A DNA stretch of 64,000 nt, taken from contig JANPZY010000001.1 in the NCBI GenBank assembly GCA_024707325.1, positions 1,488,001 to 1,552,000 of the forward strand. The letters run 5' to 3'. The notes under the pieces are model-generated. The model had not been told where the DNA came from, did no database searches, and saw nothing but the letters and a program-made list of their open reading frames with translations. Made by a program: the position numbers and the translations under genes. Position 1 is the first letter of the stretch. Every line of letters begins with the position of its first letter. Shown in pieces: positions 38,177-46,116 of the stretch. This DNA is from Opitutus sp. (lineage in GTDB: Bacteria; Verrucomicrobiota; Verrucomicrobiia; Opitutales; Opitutaceae).

Positions 38177-39427
38177 ATGGCTACCGAATTTTCCGTTCCC
38201 GATACCGCCGCGAAGGCCGCAGCCGCCGCCCAAAAATCCGGCGCGAGCGCCGATTACGGCTCCGAGACGATGTCGCTCTCCATGGGCCCGTCGCACCCGT
38301 CCACGCACGGCGTGCTCCGGCTCCAGATGGAGCTCGATGGCGAGATCATCACGAAGATCGATCCGATCGTCGGCTACCTGCACCGCGGCGATGAGAAGAT
38401 CGCGGAGAACATGACTTATAACCAGTTCGTGCCCTACACGGACCGGTTGGACTACCTCGCGCCGCTGGCCAACAACATGGCTTACGCGATCGCGGTGGAA
38501 AATCTCGCGGGCCTCAAGGTCCCGCCGCGCTGCGAAGCGATCCGCGTGATCACCGCGGAAATGGCGCGCATCTCGTCGCACTTGATGGGTCTCGGCGCGT
38601 TCGGTCTCGATGTCGGCGCGTGGACCGTGCTCGTGCTTTCGCTGAACCAACGCGAGCACCTGTATAAACTTTTCGAAGAGCTCACCGGCGCGCGTTTCAC
38701 GACCAGCTACACACGTATCGGCGGCGTCTCGCGGGATATCCCTGATGGCTGGCTCGATCGCGTGGGCAAGTTCTGCGATCAGTTCGACGGCGCGCTCGAG
38801 GAGATTCTCGCGCTGCTCACGCGCAACAAGATCTTCCTCGATCGCACCGTGGACGTCGGCGTCATTACCAAGGAAGACGCGATCGCCTACGGCATCACCG
38901 GCCCGAATCTGCGCGGCTCCGGCGTCGCGCTCGATCTGCGCAAGGACAAGCCTTACTCCGGTTACGAACAGTATGAGTTCGACGTGCCCGTCGGCACGAA
39001 GGGCGACAGCTACGATCGCTATCTCGTCCGCGGCGAAGAAATGCGCCAGTCCGTGCGCATCATCCGCCAGGTCATCAAGACCATGCCGGACGGTCCGTGG
39101 TATGCGACCGATGCGAAGCGCATCTTTGCTCCGCCGAAGGACAAGGTGCTCTCCTCGATGGAGGAGCTGATCCAGAACTTCATGATCGTCACGACCGGCC
39201 CGCAGATCCCGCCGGGCGAAGTCTATTTCGAGGCGGAAAATCCCAAGGGCATCCTCGGCTTCTACATCGTCAGCCAGGGCGGTGGCGTGCCGTATCGCCT
39301 GAAGATCCGGTCACCCTCGTTCTGCAATCTCTCCATCCTCCAGAAAATCTGCCCCGGAAATCTTGTGTCCGACGTCGTCACGCTGCTCGGCTCGCTCGAT
39401 TTCGTGATGGGCGAATGCGACCGCTGA
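38177..39427 (+). CDS. nuoD: NADH-quinone oxidoreductase subunit D
   Basis: The 416-residue product matches the 49-kDa subunit: MGPSHPSTHGVLRLQMELDGE near residue 35, YLHRGDEKIAE, YTRIGGVSRDIP and a C-terminal DVVTLLGSLDFVMGECDR. His and Tyr residues of the quinone pocket lie in the first of these. An Ala-rich N-terminal extension of about 30 residues precedes the core. It works with NuoB at the quinone site. A 120-bp gap with an inverted repeat separates it from nuoE. Confidence 0.97.
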   Translation: MATEFSVPDTAAKAAAAAQKSGASADYGSETMSLSMGPSHPSTHGVLRLQMELDGEIITKIDPIVGYLHRGDEKIAENMTYNQFVPYTDRLDYLAPLANNMAYAIAVENLAGLKVPPRCEAIRVITAEMARISSHLMGLGAFGLDVGAWTVLVLSLNQREHLYKLFEELTGARFTTSYTRIGGVSRDIPDGWLDRVGKFCDQFDGALEEILALLTRNKIFLDRTVDVGVITKEDAIAYGITGPNLRGSGVALDLRKDKPYSGYEQYEFDVPVGTKGDSYDRYLVRGEEMRQSVRIIRQVIKTMPDGPWYATDAKRIFAPPKDKVLSSMEELIQNFMIVTTGPQIPPGEVYFEAENPKGILGFYIVSQGGGVPYRLKIRSPSFCNLSILQKICPGNLVSDVVTLLGSLDFVMGECDR

Positions 39428-39434
39428 TTTTTCG

Positions 39435-39526
39435 AACCACGAAAACCGCGAAACACACGAAAATGTCCCAACCGACGCACCTCAGCCGCACGATCTCACC
39501 TTCGTGTATCGGGTGTGTTTCGTGGT
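39435..39526. repeat. long imperfect inverted repeat, CCACGAAA type, between nuoD and nuoE
   Basis: The left arm (39435-39463) begins AACCACGAAAACCGCGAAAC; the right arm (39501-39526) ends GTGTGTTTCGTGGT. Arms pair with interruptions around a spacer of about 37 nt. It begins 7 bp after the nuoD stop and ends 21 bp before the nuoE start. No ORF inside. Confidence 0.8.
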
Positions 39527-39547
39527 GATCCAATTTCTTCCGCGTTA

Positions 39548-40036
39548 ATGAATCTCAAGCCCGAAACCCTCGCCAAGATCGACGAGGTCATCACGCACTA
39601 CCCGGTCAAGCGCAGCGCCACGCTGCCGCTGCTGCACCTCATTCAGGAGGACCTCGGCTACATCCCGGAGGAGGCGATCACGTGGATTGCCACGAAGCTC
39701 GAGATCGCGCCGATCAACGTCTACGAAGTCGTGACGTTTTACCCGATGTTCCGGCGCAAGCCGATCGGTCGCCGCCATATCAAGGTCTGCCGCACGCTCT
39801 CGTGCGCGCTCATGGGCGGTTACAAGACCTGCGAGACGTTTGAGAAGGAGTTCAACACGCACCGCGGCGAGATCTCGCCCGATGGCGAAGTCACGATCGA
39901 GTTCGTCGAGTGCCTCGCGAGCTGTGGCACCGCGCCGGTGGTGATGATCGACGACGATCTCCACGAGAAGGTCGACTGCGCGAAGGCGAAACAGCTCGCC
40001 GAGCAGATCAAGAAAGAGGCCGCGCAACGCCGCTGA
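39548..40036 (+). CDS. nuoE: NADH-quinone oxidoreductase subunit E
   Basis: ATG 39548 (MNLKPETLAK) gives 162 aa; the longer ORF start lies inside the inverted repeat and is rejected. The [2Fe-2S] cluster ligands are Cys in KVCRTLSCALMGG and in VECLASCGTAPVVMI, in the thioredoxin-like fold of the 24-kDa subunit. YEVVTFYPMFRRKP is conserved. NuoE pairs with NuoF to form the NADH-oxidising tip of complex I. Confidence 0.96.
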   Translation: MNLKPETLAKIDEVITHYPVKRSATLPLLHLIQEDLGYIPEEAITWIATKLEIAPINVYEVVTFYPMFRRKPIGRRHIKVCRTLSCALMGGYKTCETFEKEFNTHRGEISPDGEVTIEFVECLASCGTAPVVMIDDDLHEKVDCAKAKQLAEQIKKEAAQRR

Positions 40037-40043
40037 TCGAGCG

Positions 40044-40074
40044 TTCGAAAACCGAAATCGAAAATCGAAAATCT
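40044..40074. repeat. short direct-repeat run before nuoF (CGAAAATC words)
   Basis: The nuoE-nuoF gap is mostly a stuttering run GAAAACCGAAATCGAAAATC plus one more GAAAATC. It resembles one arm of the inverted repeats in other nuo gaps, but no opposing arm is present. Confidence 0.5.
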
Positions 40075-40078
40075 CGAC

Positions 40079-41440
40079 ATGCCCGCACCCGAACAACGCC
40101 GCATTATTTTCCAGCACATCGATGAGCCGGGTTACACCAACGGCATCGACTGCTACCTGCGCAATGGCGGTTACGAAGTTCTCAAGAAAGCCGTCACGCG
40201 TCAGCCGCAGGAGCTGATCGACGAGGTGAAGAAATCCGGTCTGCGCGGTCGCGGCGGCGCCGGTTTCCCCTGCGGCGTGAAGTGGGGTCTCGTGGACCGC
40301 AAGAGCGGCAAGCCGATCTATCTCATCGTCAACGCCGACGAGTCCGAACCCGGCACGTTCAAGGATCGCTACATCATCCACCAGGACCCGCACCAGTTGA
40401 TTGAGGGCACGATGATCGCGTGCTTCGCGAACAACGTGAAGCAGGCCTACATCTACATCCGCGGTGAGATGCCGCACGGCGCGCGGATCCTTGAAAAGGC
40501 GATCCAGGAAGCGCGCGACAAGGGCTTCGTGGGGAAGAACATTCTCGGCACGAATTACTCGTGCGACATCTTCGTTCACCGCGGCGCCGGCGCCTACATC
40601 TGCGGTGAGGAAACCGGTCTCATCGAGTCGCTCGAAGGCAAGCGCGCCAACCCGCGCATCAAGCCGCCGTATTTCCCCGCGGTGCTCGGCCTCTATCAGT
40701 GCCCGACGATCGTGAACAACGTCGAGACGCTCTGCCACGTGAAGTATATCGCGGAGCACGGCGGCGACGCCTACTCGAAGATCGGCACGCCCAACAACAC
40801 CGGCACCCGCATCTTCTGCGTGAGCGGTCACGTGCAGCGCCCCGGCTACTACGAGTTCGAGGCGGGCAAGATCACGATGGGCCAGCTCCTCTACGACGTC
40901 TGCGGCGGTCCGCTGCCCGGGCGCACATTCAAGGCCGTGATTCCCGGCGGTTCGTCCGCGAAGATCATGCGCTTTGGTGAGCGTTACAAAGGCAAGCGCA
41001 AGGTCGGCACCGAGATGGTCGACTACGATTGGGGCGTCGAAGACGTGCCGATGGATTTCGATTCGCTCGCGATGGTCGGCACGATGGGCGGCTCCGGCGG
41101 GGTGATCGTGATGGACGACACCGTCAACATGGTCGAAGCGCTGGCGAACATTAACTCGTTCTACCAGCACGAGAGCTGTGGCCAGTGCACCCCGTGCCGC
41201 GAAGGCTCGCTCTGGATGAAGCGCATCACGAGCCGTATGGTCCACGGCGAAGCCCGCCCCGAGGACGCCGCGCTGCTCAAGAGCGTCGCCGACCAGATTC
41301 CGGGCCGCACGATCTGCGCCTTCGGCGAAGCGTGCTCCTGGCCCACGCAGAGCTTCATCGCGAAGTTCGGCGACGAATTCAAAAACTACTACGAGACGAA
41401 GAAGACGCCCAAACCCGAAGGCGCCCTCGAACTCGTCTGA
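40079..41440 (+). CDS. nuoF: NADH-quinone oxidoreductase subunit F
   Basis: The 453-residue protein is the 51-kDa NADH/FMN subunit. It shows the glycine-rich GLRGRGGAGFPCGVKWG, FMN/NADH motif NADESEPGTFKDR, GAGAYICGEETGLIESLEGKR in parts, and the [4Fe-4S] ligands ESCGQCTPCREG with a distal Cys in TICAFGEACSWP. It oxidises NADH and passes electrons to the cluster chain with NuoE and NuoG. It starts 42 bp after nuoE. Confidence 0.97.
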   Translation: MPAPEQRRIIFQHIDEPGYTNGIDCYLRNGGYEVLKKAVTRQPQELIDEVKKSGLRGRGGAGFPCGVKWGLVDRKSGKPIYLIVNADESEPGTFKDRYIIHQDPHQLIEGTMIACFANNVKQAYIYIRGEMPHGARILEKAIQEARDKGFVGKNILGTNYSCDIFVHRGAGAYICGEETGLIESLEGKRANPRIKPPYFPAVLGLYQCPTIVNNVETLCHVKYIAEHGGDAYSKIGTPNNTGTRIFCVSGHVQRPGYYEFEAGKITMGQLLYDVCGGPLPGRTFKAVIPGGSSAKIMRFGERYKGKRKVGTEMVDYDWGVEDVPMDFDSLAMVGTMGGSGGVIVMDDTVNMVEALANINSFYQHESCGQCTPCREGSLWMKRITSRMVHGEARPEDAALLKSVADQIPGRTICAFGEACSWPTQSFIAKFGDEFKNYYETKKTPKPEGALELV

Positions 41441-41445
41441 GTTGT

Positions 41446-41540
41446 AACCACGAAATTAACGAAACGCACGAATACCTGATGAAGCCGCAATACCCGAAGT
41501 CCTCTTCCGACTTTCGTGTAGTTCGTGTGTTTCGTGGTTA
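41446..41540. repeat. long imperfect inverted repeat, CCACGAAA type, between nuoF and nuoG
   Basis: The left arm (41446-41474) begins AACCACGAAATTAACGAAAC; the right arm (41511-41540) ends GTGTGTTTCGTGGTTA. Outer parts pair perfectly over TAACCACGAAA. The arms share their word with the nuoD-nuoE element, but the 36-nt spacer is different. It ends 18 bp before nuoG. Confidence 0.83.
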
Positions 41541-41558
41541 AGCCCACCACCTTCCGAA

Positions 41559-43274
41559 ATGATTCAGCCTGCCAAACCCGACCTCGTCACCGTCAACATC
41601 GACGGCAAGGAAGTCGCCGTGCCCAAGGGCACCAACGTCATCGAGGCCGCACGCCTCGTCGGCGTCGACGTGCCGCATTACTGCTATCACCCGAAGCTCT
41701 CGGTGGTGGGCAATTGCCGCATGTGCCTTGTCGAGATGGGCATGCCCGCGGTCGATCCGGCCACGAAGGCGCCCATCATCGATCCGGCGACGGGCAAGCA
41801 GAAGATCAACTGGATCCCGCGTCCGCAGATCGGCTGCGGCACCAACGCGACGCCCGGCATGCACATCCGCACGAACACGCCGCTCGTGAAGGACTGCCGC
41901 GAGGGCGTGATGGAGTTCCTCCTCATCAATCACCCGCTCGACTGCCCGATCTGCGACCAGGCCGGTGAGTGCAAACTCCAGGAGCAATCCACCCAATACG
42001 GCCGCGGCTACTCGCGCTATATCGAGCAGAAGAACGTGAAGCCGAAGCGCACGCAGCTCGGTCCGCGCGTCACGCTCGACGACGAACGCTGCATCCTCTG
42101 CTCCCGCTGCATCCGTTTCTCAAAGGAAATCGCGAAGGACGACGTGCTCGGCTTCGTCGACCGTGGCAGCTATTCCACGCTCACGTGCTATCCCGGTCAC
42201 GAGCTGGCCAACAACTACTCGCTCAACACGGTCGATATCTGCCCGGTCGGCGCGCTCACCTCGACGGATTTCCGTTTCAAGATGCGCGTCTGGTTCCTCA
42301 AGCAGACGAACAGCATCGATCCCGAGTCGTCCGTCGGCGTGAACACGATCGTGTGGTCGCGCGAAGGCATCATCTATCGCCTCACACCGCGTCGTAACGA
42401 TGAGGTGAACGACACGTGGATGGCCGACAGCGGCCGCGTGCTCTACAAGCAGGTCAACGACTCCAGCCGCCTCGCGGCCCAAGTCGGGCTCGAGGACGCA
42501 CTGACTCAAGCCAAGGCCCTGCTCGCGTCGGGCTCCGTCGCGGTCGTGGGCTCGGGCCGTTCCTCGGTTGAAGAGCAATTCCTTACGAAGAAAATCGCCG
42601 CCGCGCTCAACGCGCCCGCGTATCTCGTCAGTCGAGTAGGTGAGGGCGACAAGCTCCTCATCTCTGCCGACCGCAACCCGAACGTCCGCGGCGCGCTCGT
42701 CACCGGTCTCATCGACAAGCTCCCCGAGCAGCGCCTCGCCGCGCTCGCCGAGGCGATCGATGCCGGTCGCGTGAAGACGGTGCTCTCGATCGGCGAAGAT
42801 CTCGCCGCGGCTGGTCTCACCGAGGCGCAGCTCGCCAAGGTTTCCGTCGTTTACCTCGGCACGCATGCCAACGCCACGTCGGCCGCCGCCAAGGTCGTGA
42901 TTCCGACACAGACGGTGTTCGAGAAGAGCGGCACGTTCATCAACCAGCAGTTCCGCATCCAGAAGTTCCACCGCGCGGTGCCCGGTTTCACGAAGGCCTT
43001 CGACGATCTCGTCGTGCTCTCCAAGCTGCTCGCCGAAGTCGGCGGCGGCGCGATCTCGTCCGACCTCAACGCGCTCTGGAGCGTGATCGCCGCGGAAGTC
43101 CCCGCGCTCGCTTCGACCTCGTTTGCGAAGATCCCCGACTCCGGACTGCTGCTCGACAGCACGCCCTACGCGGCGCTGCCGTTCGTCGAGGGAGAGACGC
43201 TTCATTACAAGCCCGCGGCGCCCGTGCCGCCGGCCGCTGGAATTCCGACGCCGCCGAAAGGCACGCCCGCTTAA
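41559..43274 (+). CDS. nuoG: NADH-quinone oxidoreductase subunit G (short form)
   Basis: The 571-residue product has an N-terminal [2Fe-2S] ferredoxin domain (YCYHPKLSVVGNCRMCLVEM), the His-Cys cluster region (INHPLDCPICDQAGECKLQ), a further [4Fe-4S] set (CILCSRCIRF; TVDICPVGALTS) and a C-terminal molybdopterin-oxidoreductase-like part (IPTQTVFEKSGTFINQQFRIQK in pieces). It is shorter than the Escherichia coli protein of about 900 aa and ends in a proline-rich tail (PPAAGIPTPPKGTPA). It carries electrons from NuoF to the NuoI clusters. Start ATG 41559 follows an inverted repeat by 18 bp. Confidence 0.94.
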   Translation: MIQPAKPDLVTVNIDGKEVAVPKGTNVIEAARLVGVDVPHYCYHPKLSVVGNCRMCLVEMGMPAVDPATKAPIIDPATGKQKINWIPRPQIGCGTNATPGMHIRTNTPLVKDCREGVMEFLLINHPLDCPICDQAGECKLQEQSTQYGRGYSRYIEQKNVKPKRTQLGPRVTLDDERCILCSRCIRFSKEIAKDDVLGFVDRGSYSTLTCYPGHELANNYSLNTVDICPVGALTSTDFRFKMRVWFLKQTNSIDPESSVGVNTIVWSREGIIYRLTPRRNDEVNDTWMADSGRVLYKQVNDSSRLAAQVGLEDALTQAKALLASGSVAVVGSGRSSVEEQFLTKKIAAALNAPAYLVSRVGEGDKLLISADRNPNVRGALVTGLIDKLPEQRLAALAEAIDAGRVKTVLSIGEDLAAAGLTEAQLAKVSVVYLGTHANATSAAAKVVIPTQTVFEKSGTFINQQFRIQKFHRAVPGFTKAFDDLVVLSKLLAEVGGGAISSDLNALWSVIAAEVPALASTSFAKIPDSGLLLDSTPYAALPFVEGETLHYKPAAPVPPAAGIPTPPKGTPA

Positions 43275-43289
43275 TGCGACATCACCGCC

Positions 43290-44441
43290 ATGCTCGCTGA
43301 TTTCTTCTTCAACCTTCATCCGATTGTGCAGGGCCTGATCAAGGGCCTCGCCGTGATCCTCGTGATCTTCCCGATCGCGGGCGTGTGCTCGATGGCCGAG
43401 CGCAAGGTCGCCGCGTGGGTGCAGGATCGCCCCGGCCCGAACCGCGCTGTCGTGCCGTGGGTCGCTTGGATTCCGTTTGTCGGCACCTTTCTCCAGCGGC
43501 TTGGCGTGTTTCACGTCATGGCCGACGGAGGCAAGATGCTCTTCAAGGAAGACTCCACGCCGGGCCACGTGAACAAGTTCTACTTCATCGCGGCGCCGGT
43601 GCTCGCGATGATTCCCGCGCTTACGACGGTCACCACGGTGCCGTTCGGTGCGTATCTCGACGCCGCGGGCAAGGTGATCCCGCTCGGCCTCGCGCCGATC
43701 GACATCGGCATCCTCGCCGTCTTCGCGGTGTCGTCGCTCGGTGTTTACTCGCTGATTCTCGCGGGCTGGGCGTCGAACTCGAAGTATCCGTTCCTCGGTT
43801 CGGTCCGCGCGTCGGCGCAGCTCATCTCTTACGAGCTCTCGATGACGCTCGCGGTCGTGCCGGTGTTTCTGTGGATCAACGTCCCCGGTTCCGATGCCAC
43901 GCTTGGTTTCGGCCGCGTCGTCGAACTGCAAAGCCAGCCCGGTTTCTGGGGCGGCGCGTGGTTCGGATTCCTGATGCCGATCTCGGCGTTCATCTTCCTC
44001 GTCGCGCTCTTTGCCGAGACGAACCGCCAGCCGTTCGACACCGTCGAATCCGAGGCGGACCTCGTCGGCAGCTTCCACACCGAATACGGCGCGTTCAAGT
44101 GGGGCCTTTTCTTCGTCGCGGAGTATTCTCACATGATCATCGGCTCTGCGGTGTTCATCCTCCTCTTCTTCGGCGGCTGGAATCCGTTGCCGTGGGTGCC
44201 GCTCGCGACGTTCGCGGAGTGGCTCAACATCGCCGACAAGCCTGTGGTGCTCGGCATCGTGTCGATCGTCATCTTCCTCGCGAAGGTGATCTTCATGATC
44301 TTCGTCTTCATGTGGGTCCGCTGGACGGTCCCGCGCTTCCGCTACGATCAAGTGATGAAGCTCGGCTGGCAGAAACTCCTGCCGCTCTCCATCGCGAACC
44401 TGATCTTCTACGCCGTCGCGATCGCCTTCATTCAAAAATGA
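43290..44441 (+). CDS. nuoH: NADH-quinone oxidoreductase subunit H
   Basis: The 383-residue polytopic protein has the NuoH signatures AERKVAAWVQDRPGPNRA near residue 35, an EADLVGSFHTEYGAFKWG loop lining the quinone entry, and RWTVPRFRYDQVMKLGWQ near the C-terminus, with about eight transmembrane helices. It joins the peripheral arm to the membrane arm. It starts 15 bp after nuoG. Confidence 0.97.
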   Translation: MLADFFFNLHPIVQGLIKGLAVILVIFPIAGVCSMAERKVAAWVQDRPGPNRAVVPWVAWIPFVGTFLQRLGVFHVMADGGKMLFKEDSTPGHVNKFYFIAAPVLAMIPALTTVTTVPFGAYLDAAGKVIPLGLAPIDIGILAVFAVSSLGVYSLILAGWASNSKYPFLGSVRASAQLISYELSMTLAVVPVFLWINVPGSDATLGFGRVVELQSQPGFWGGAWFGFLMPISAFIFLVALFAETNRQPFDTVESEADLVGSFHTEYGAFKWGLFFVAEYSHMIIGSAVFILLFFGGWNPLPWVPLATFAEWLNIADKPVVLGIVSIVIFLAKVIFMIFVFMWVRWTVPRFRYDQVMKLGWQKLLPLSIANLIFYAVAIAFIQK

Positions 44442-44449
44442 AACCGATG

Positions 44450-44540
44450 AAACGCCAAGACGCGGAGATCCAAACCAAGGCTCGCAAAGCCTTGGCCGGC
44501 TTCCTTTGCGCGCCTTCGCGCTCTTCGCGTCTTTGCGTTT
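44450..44540. repeat. inverted repeat, AAGACGC type, between nuoH and nuoI
   Basis: The left arm AAACGCCAAGACGCGGAG (44450-44467) is opposed by CTCTTCGCGTCTTTGCGTTT (44521-44540). An internal perfect 8-bp hairpin CCAAGGCT / AGCCTTGG lies at 44475-44495. It begins 8 bp after the nuoH stop and ends 21 bp before nuoI. Confidence 0.78.
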
Positions 44541-44561
44541 AATCCGAACACCTTTCCCGTC

Positions 44562-45110
44562 ATGGCCGTCATCCAAGTCGAACGTAAGCCTCTCTCCTTT
44601 GCCGAGCGCACCTACATCCCGCAGGTGCTCGGCGGGCTGAAGACGACCTTCAAGCATCTCATCAGCAAGAAGCAGACGCTCGAGTATCCCGAGCAGCGCC
44701 CGGAGATCCCGCCCGGCTACCGTGGCGTGCCGACGCTCGTGAAGGATCCCAACGGCCGCGAGAAGTGCGTGTCGTGCCAGCTGTGCGAGTTCGTCTGCCC
44801 GCCGAAGGCCATCCGCATCACGCCCGGCGAGATTCCCGCCGGCTCCGGTCGCGAGCACGTGGAGAAGGCGCCCAAGGCTTTCGACATCGACATGCTCCGC
44901 TGCATCTACTGCGGCTACTGCCAGGAGGTCTGCCCCGAGGAGGCGATCTTCCTGCAAAACCAGTTCTCGATGTCCGGTTACACCCGCGAGGAAATGGTGA
45001 ACCACAAGGACAAGCTCTACGAACTCGGCGGCACGCTCCCCGACCAGCACTTCAAGTGGGACAAGAAGAAGGCCGCTGAAATCGCCGCCGCCGAACACCC
45101 CTCGCACTGA
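44562..45110 (+). CDS. nuoI: NADH-quinone oxidoreductase subunit I
   Basis: The 182-residue protein has two [4Fe-4S] ferredoxin motifs, CVSCQLCEFVCPPKA and CIYCGYCQEVCPEEA, that bind clusters N6a and N6b. The N-terminus is amphipathic for membrane contact. It passes electrons from NuoG toward the N2 cluster of NuoB. nuoJ follows after 14 bp. Confidence 0.97.
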   Translation: MAVIQVERKPLSFAERTYIPQVLGGLKTTFKHLISKKQTLEYPEQRPEIPPGYRGVPTLVKDPNGREKCVSCQLCEFVCPPKAIRITPGEIPAGSGREHVEKAPKAFDIDMLRCIYCGYCQEVCPEEAIFLQNQFSMSGYTREEMVNHKDKLYELGGTLPDQHFKWDKKKAAEIAAAEHPSH

Positions 45111-45124
45111 GCTATTCGCTTCTA

Positions 45125-45637
45125 ATGGGCTCCTTACTCTTCAACTTTTTCGCGCTCCTGACGGTGATCTGTGCCGTCGGCGTCGTCGTGAACAAGAACG
45201 CGGTCAACGCCGCGATGTGCTTCCTCCTGAGCCTCGTCGGCGTGGCGGGTTTGTTCGTGCTGCTCGACGCCTACCTCCTGGCGTTTGTGCTGCTCCTCGT
45301 TTACGCGGGCGCCGTCGTCGCGCTGTTTCTCTTCATCATCATGCTGCTCGACGTGCAGTCGGGCGGTAAGGCGAAACTCCGCGGCATCACCGCCGGCGCC
45401 GCCGCGATCTCCGCGGCCGTGCTCGCGCTGGGCGTGCTCACGATCGTCCGCGCGCCGCAGACCGAGACCGCGCTCGCCGAAGTCGAGCCGGTTGGCGCCT
45501 CGCTCAAGCTCTACGCCTACCAACTCTTCACGACGTATCTCCTGCCGGTGCAGATCATGGGCTTCCTGCTCCTGATCGCGATGCTCGGCGTGATCGTCAT
45601 CAGCAAGAAGATCGAAGCCCGGGAGGACGTGAAATGA
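45125..45637 (+). CDS. nuoJ: NADH-quinone oxidoreductase subunit J
   Basis: The 170-residue membrane subunit has five hydrophobic helices, with the conserved [20 protein letters not shown] forming the pi-bulge helix region. Late residues ([23 protein letters not shown]) form the last helix. Its TGA overlaps the nuoK start (ATGA at 45634-45637), implying translational coupling. Confidence 0.95.
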   Translation: MGSLLFNFFALLTVICAVGVVVNKNAVNAAMCFLLSLVGVAGLFVLLDAYLLAFVLLLVYAGAVVALFLFIIMLLDVQSGGKAKLRGITAGAAAISAAVLALGVLTIVRAPQTETALAEVEPVGASLKLYAYQLFTTYLLPVQIMGFLLLIAMLGVIVISKKIEAREDVK

Positions 45638-45942
45638 TCGAGCCCACGCTCAACAACTACGTGCTGATCAGCGCCGTGCTGTTCGCGATCGGCTTCTTCG
45701 GCGTCCTGCTGCGCCGCAACACGCTCATGATCTTCATGGGCCTCGAGCTCATGCTCGTTGCCTCCACGCTCGGCCTCGTCGCGTTCTCGCGCTTCAACGG
45801 TGTGCCCGACGGCAACGTTTTCGTGTTCTTCATCCTCACGGTTGCCGCGGCGGAAGTCGCCGTCGGCCTCGCCATCATCGTCGCCCTCTTCCGCAAGCGC
45901 GGAACGGTGCAGGTGGACGAGCTCAACGCGCTGAAAAACTGA
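45634..45942 (+). CDS. nuoK: NADH-quinone oxidoreductase subunit K
   Basis: The 102-residue protein has three transmembrane helices with the conserved Glu in [12 protein letters not shown] and a second Glu in [19 protein letters not shown], both needed for proton transfer. Its start overlaps the nuoJ stop by four bases. A 174-bp gap with an inverted repeat separates it from nuoL. Confidence 0.97.
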   Translation: MIEPTLNNYVLISAVLFAIGFFGVLLRRNTLMIFMGLELMLVASTLGLVAFSRFNGVPDGNVFVFFILTVAAAEVAVGLAIIVALFRKRGTVQVDELNALKN

Positions 45943-45948
45943 CGGCGA

Positions 45949-46090
45949 GTTACACCGAGAACACAGAGCACCGACACAGAGTTCACTGAGAAATCCAATC
46001 ATGACCCAGAGCCACATCTTCTCATCGAGCTGCACAAACCAGCGGGCCTCCGTGCCCTCTGTGGGCTGCGCTCCGTGTGCTCTGTGTAAC
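45949..46090. repeat. long inverted repeat, ACACAGAG type, between nuoK and nuoL
   Basis: The left arm (45949-45981) begins GTTACACCGAGAACACAGAG; the right arm (46048-46090) ends GTGCTCTGTGTAAC. Arms pair with small bulges around a spacer of about 66 nt. It begins 6 bp after the nuoK stop and ends 26 bp before nuoL. Word content differs from the other nuo elements but the architecture is the same. Confidence 0.8.
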
Positions 46091-46116
46091 TGATCGAGCC
46101 CGCTCCTTTCGCGTCC

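Noticed and set aside
42120-45107. 995-aa minus-strand ORF under nuoG-nuoI
   Set aside because: It is antisense to three conserved nuo genes and has a charged, His/Arg-rich composition typical of reverse-strand readings in high-GC DNA.
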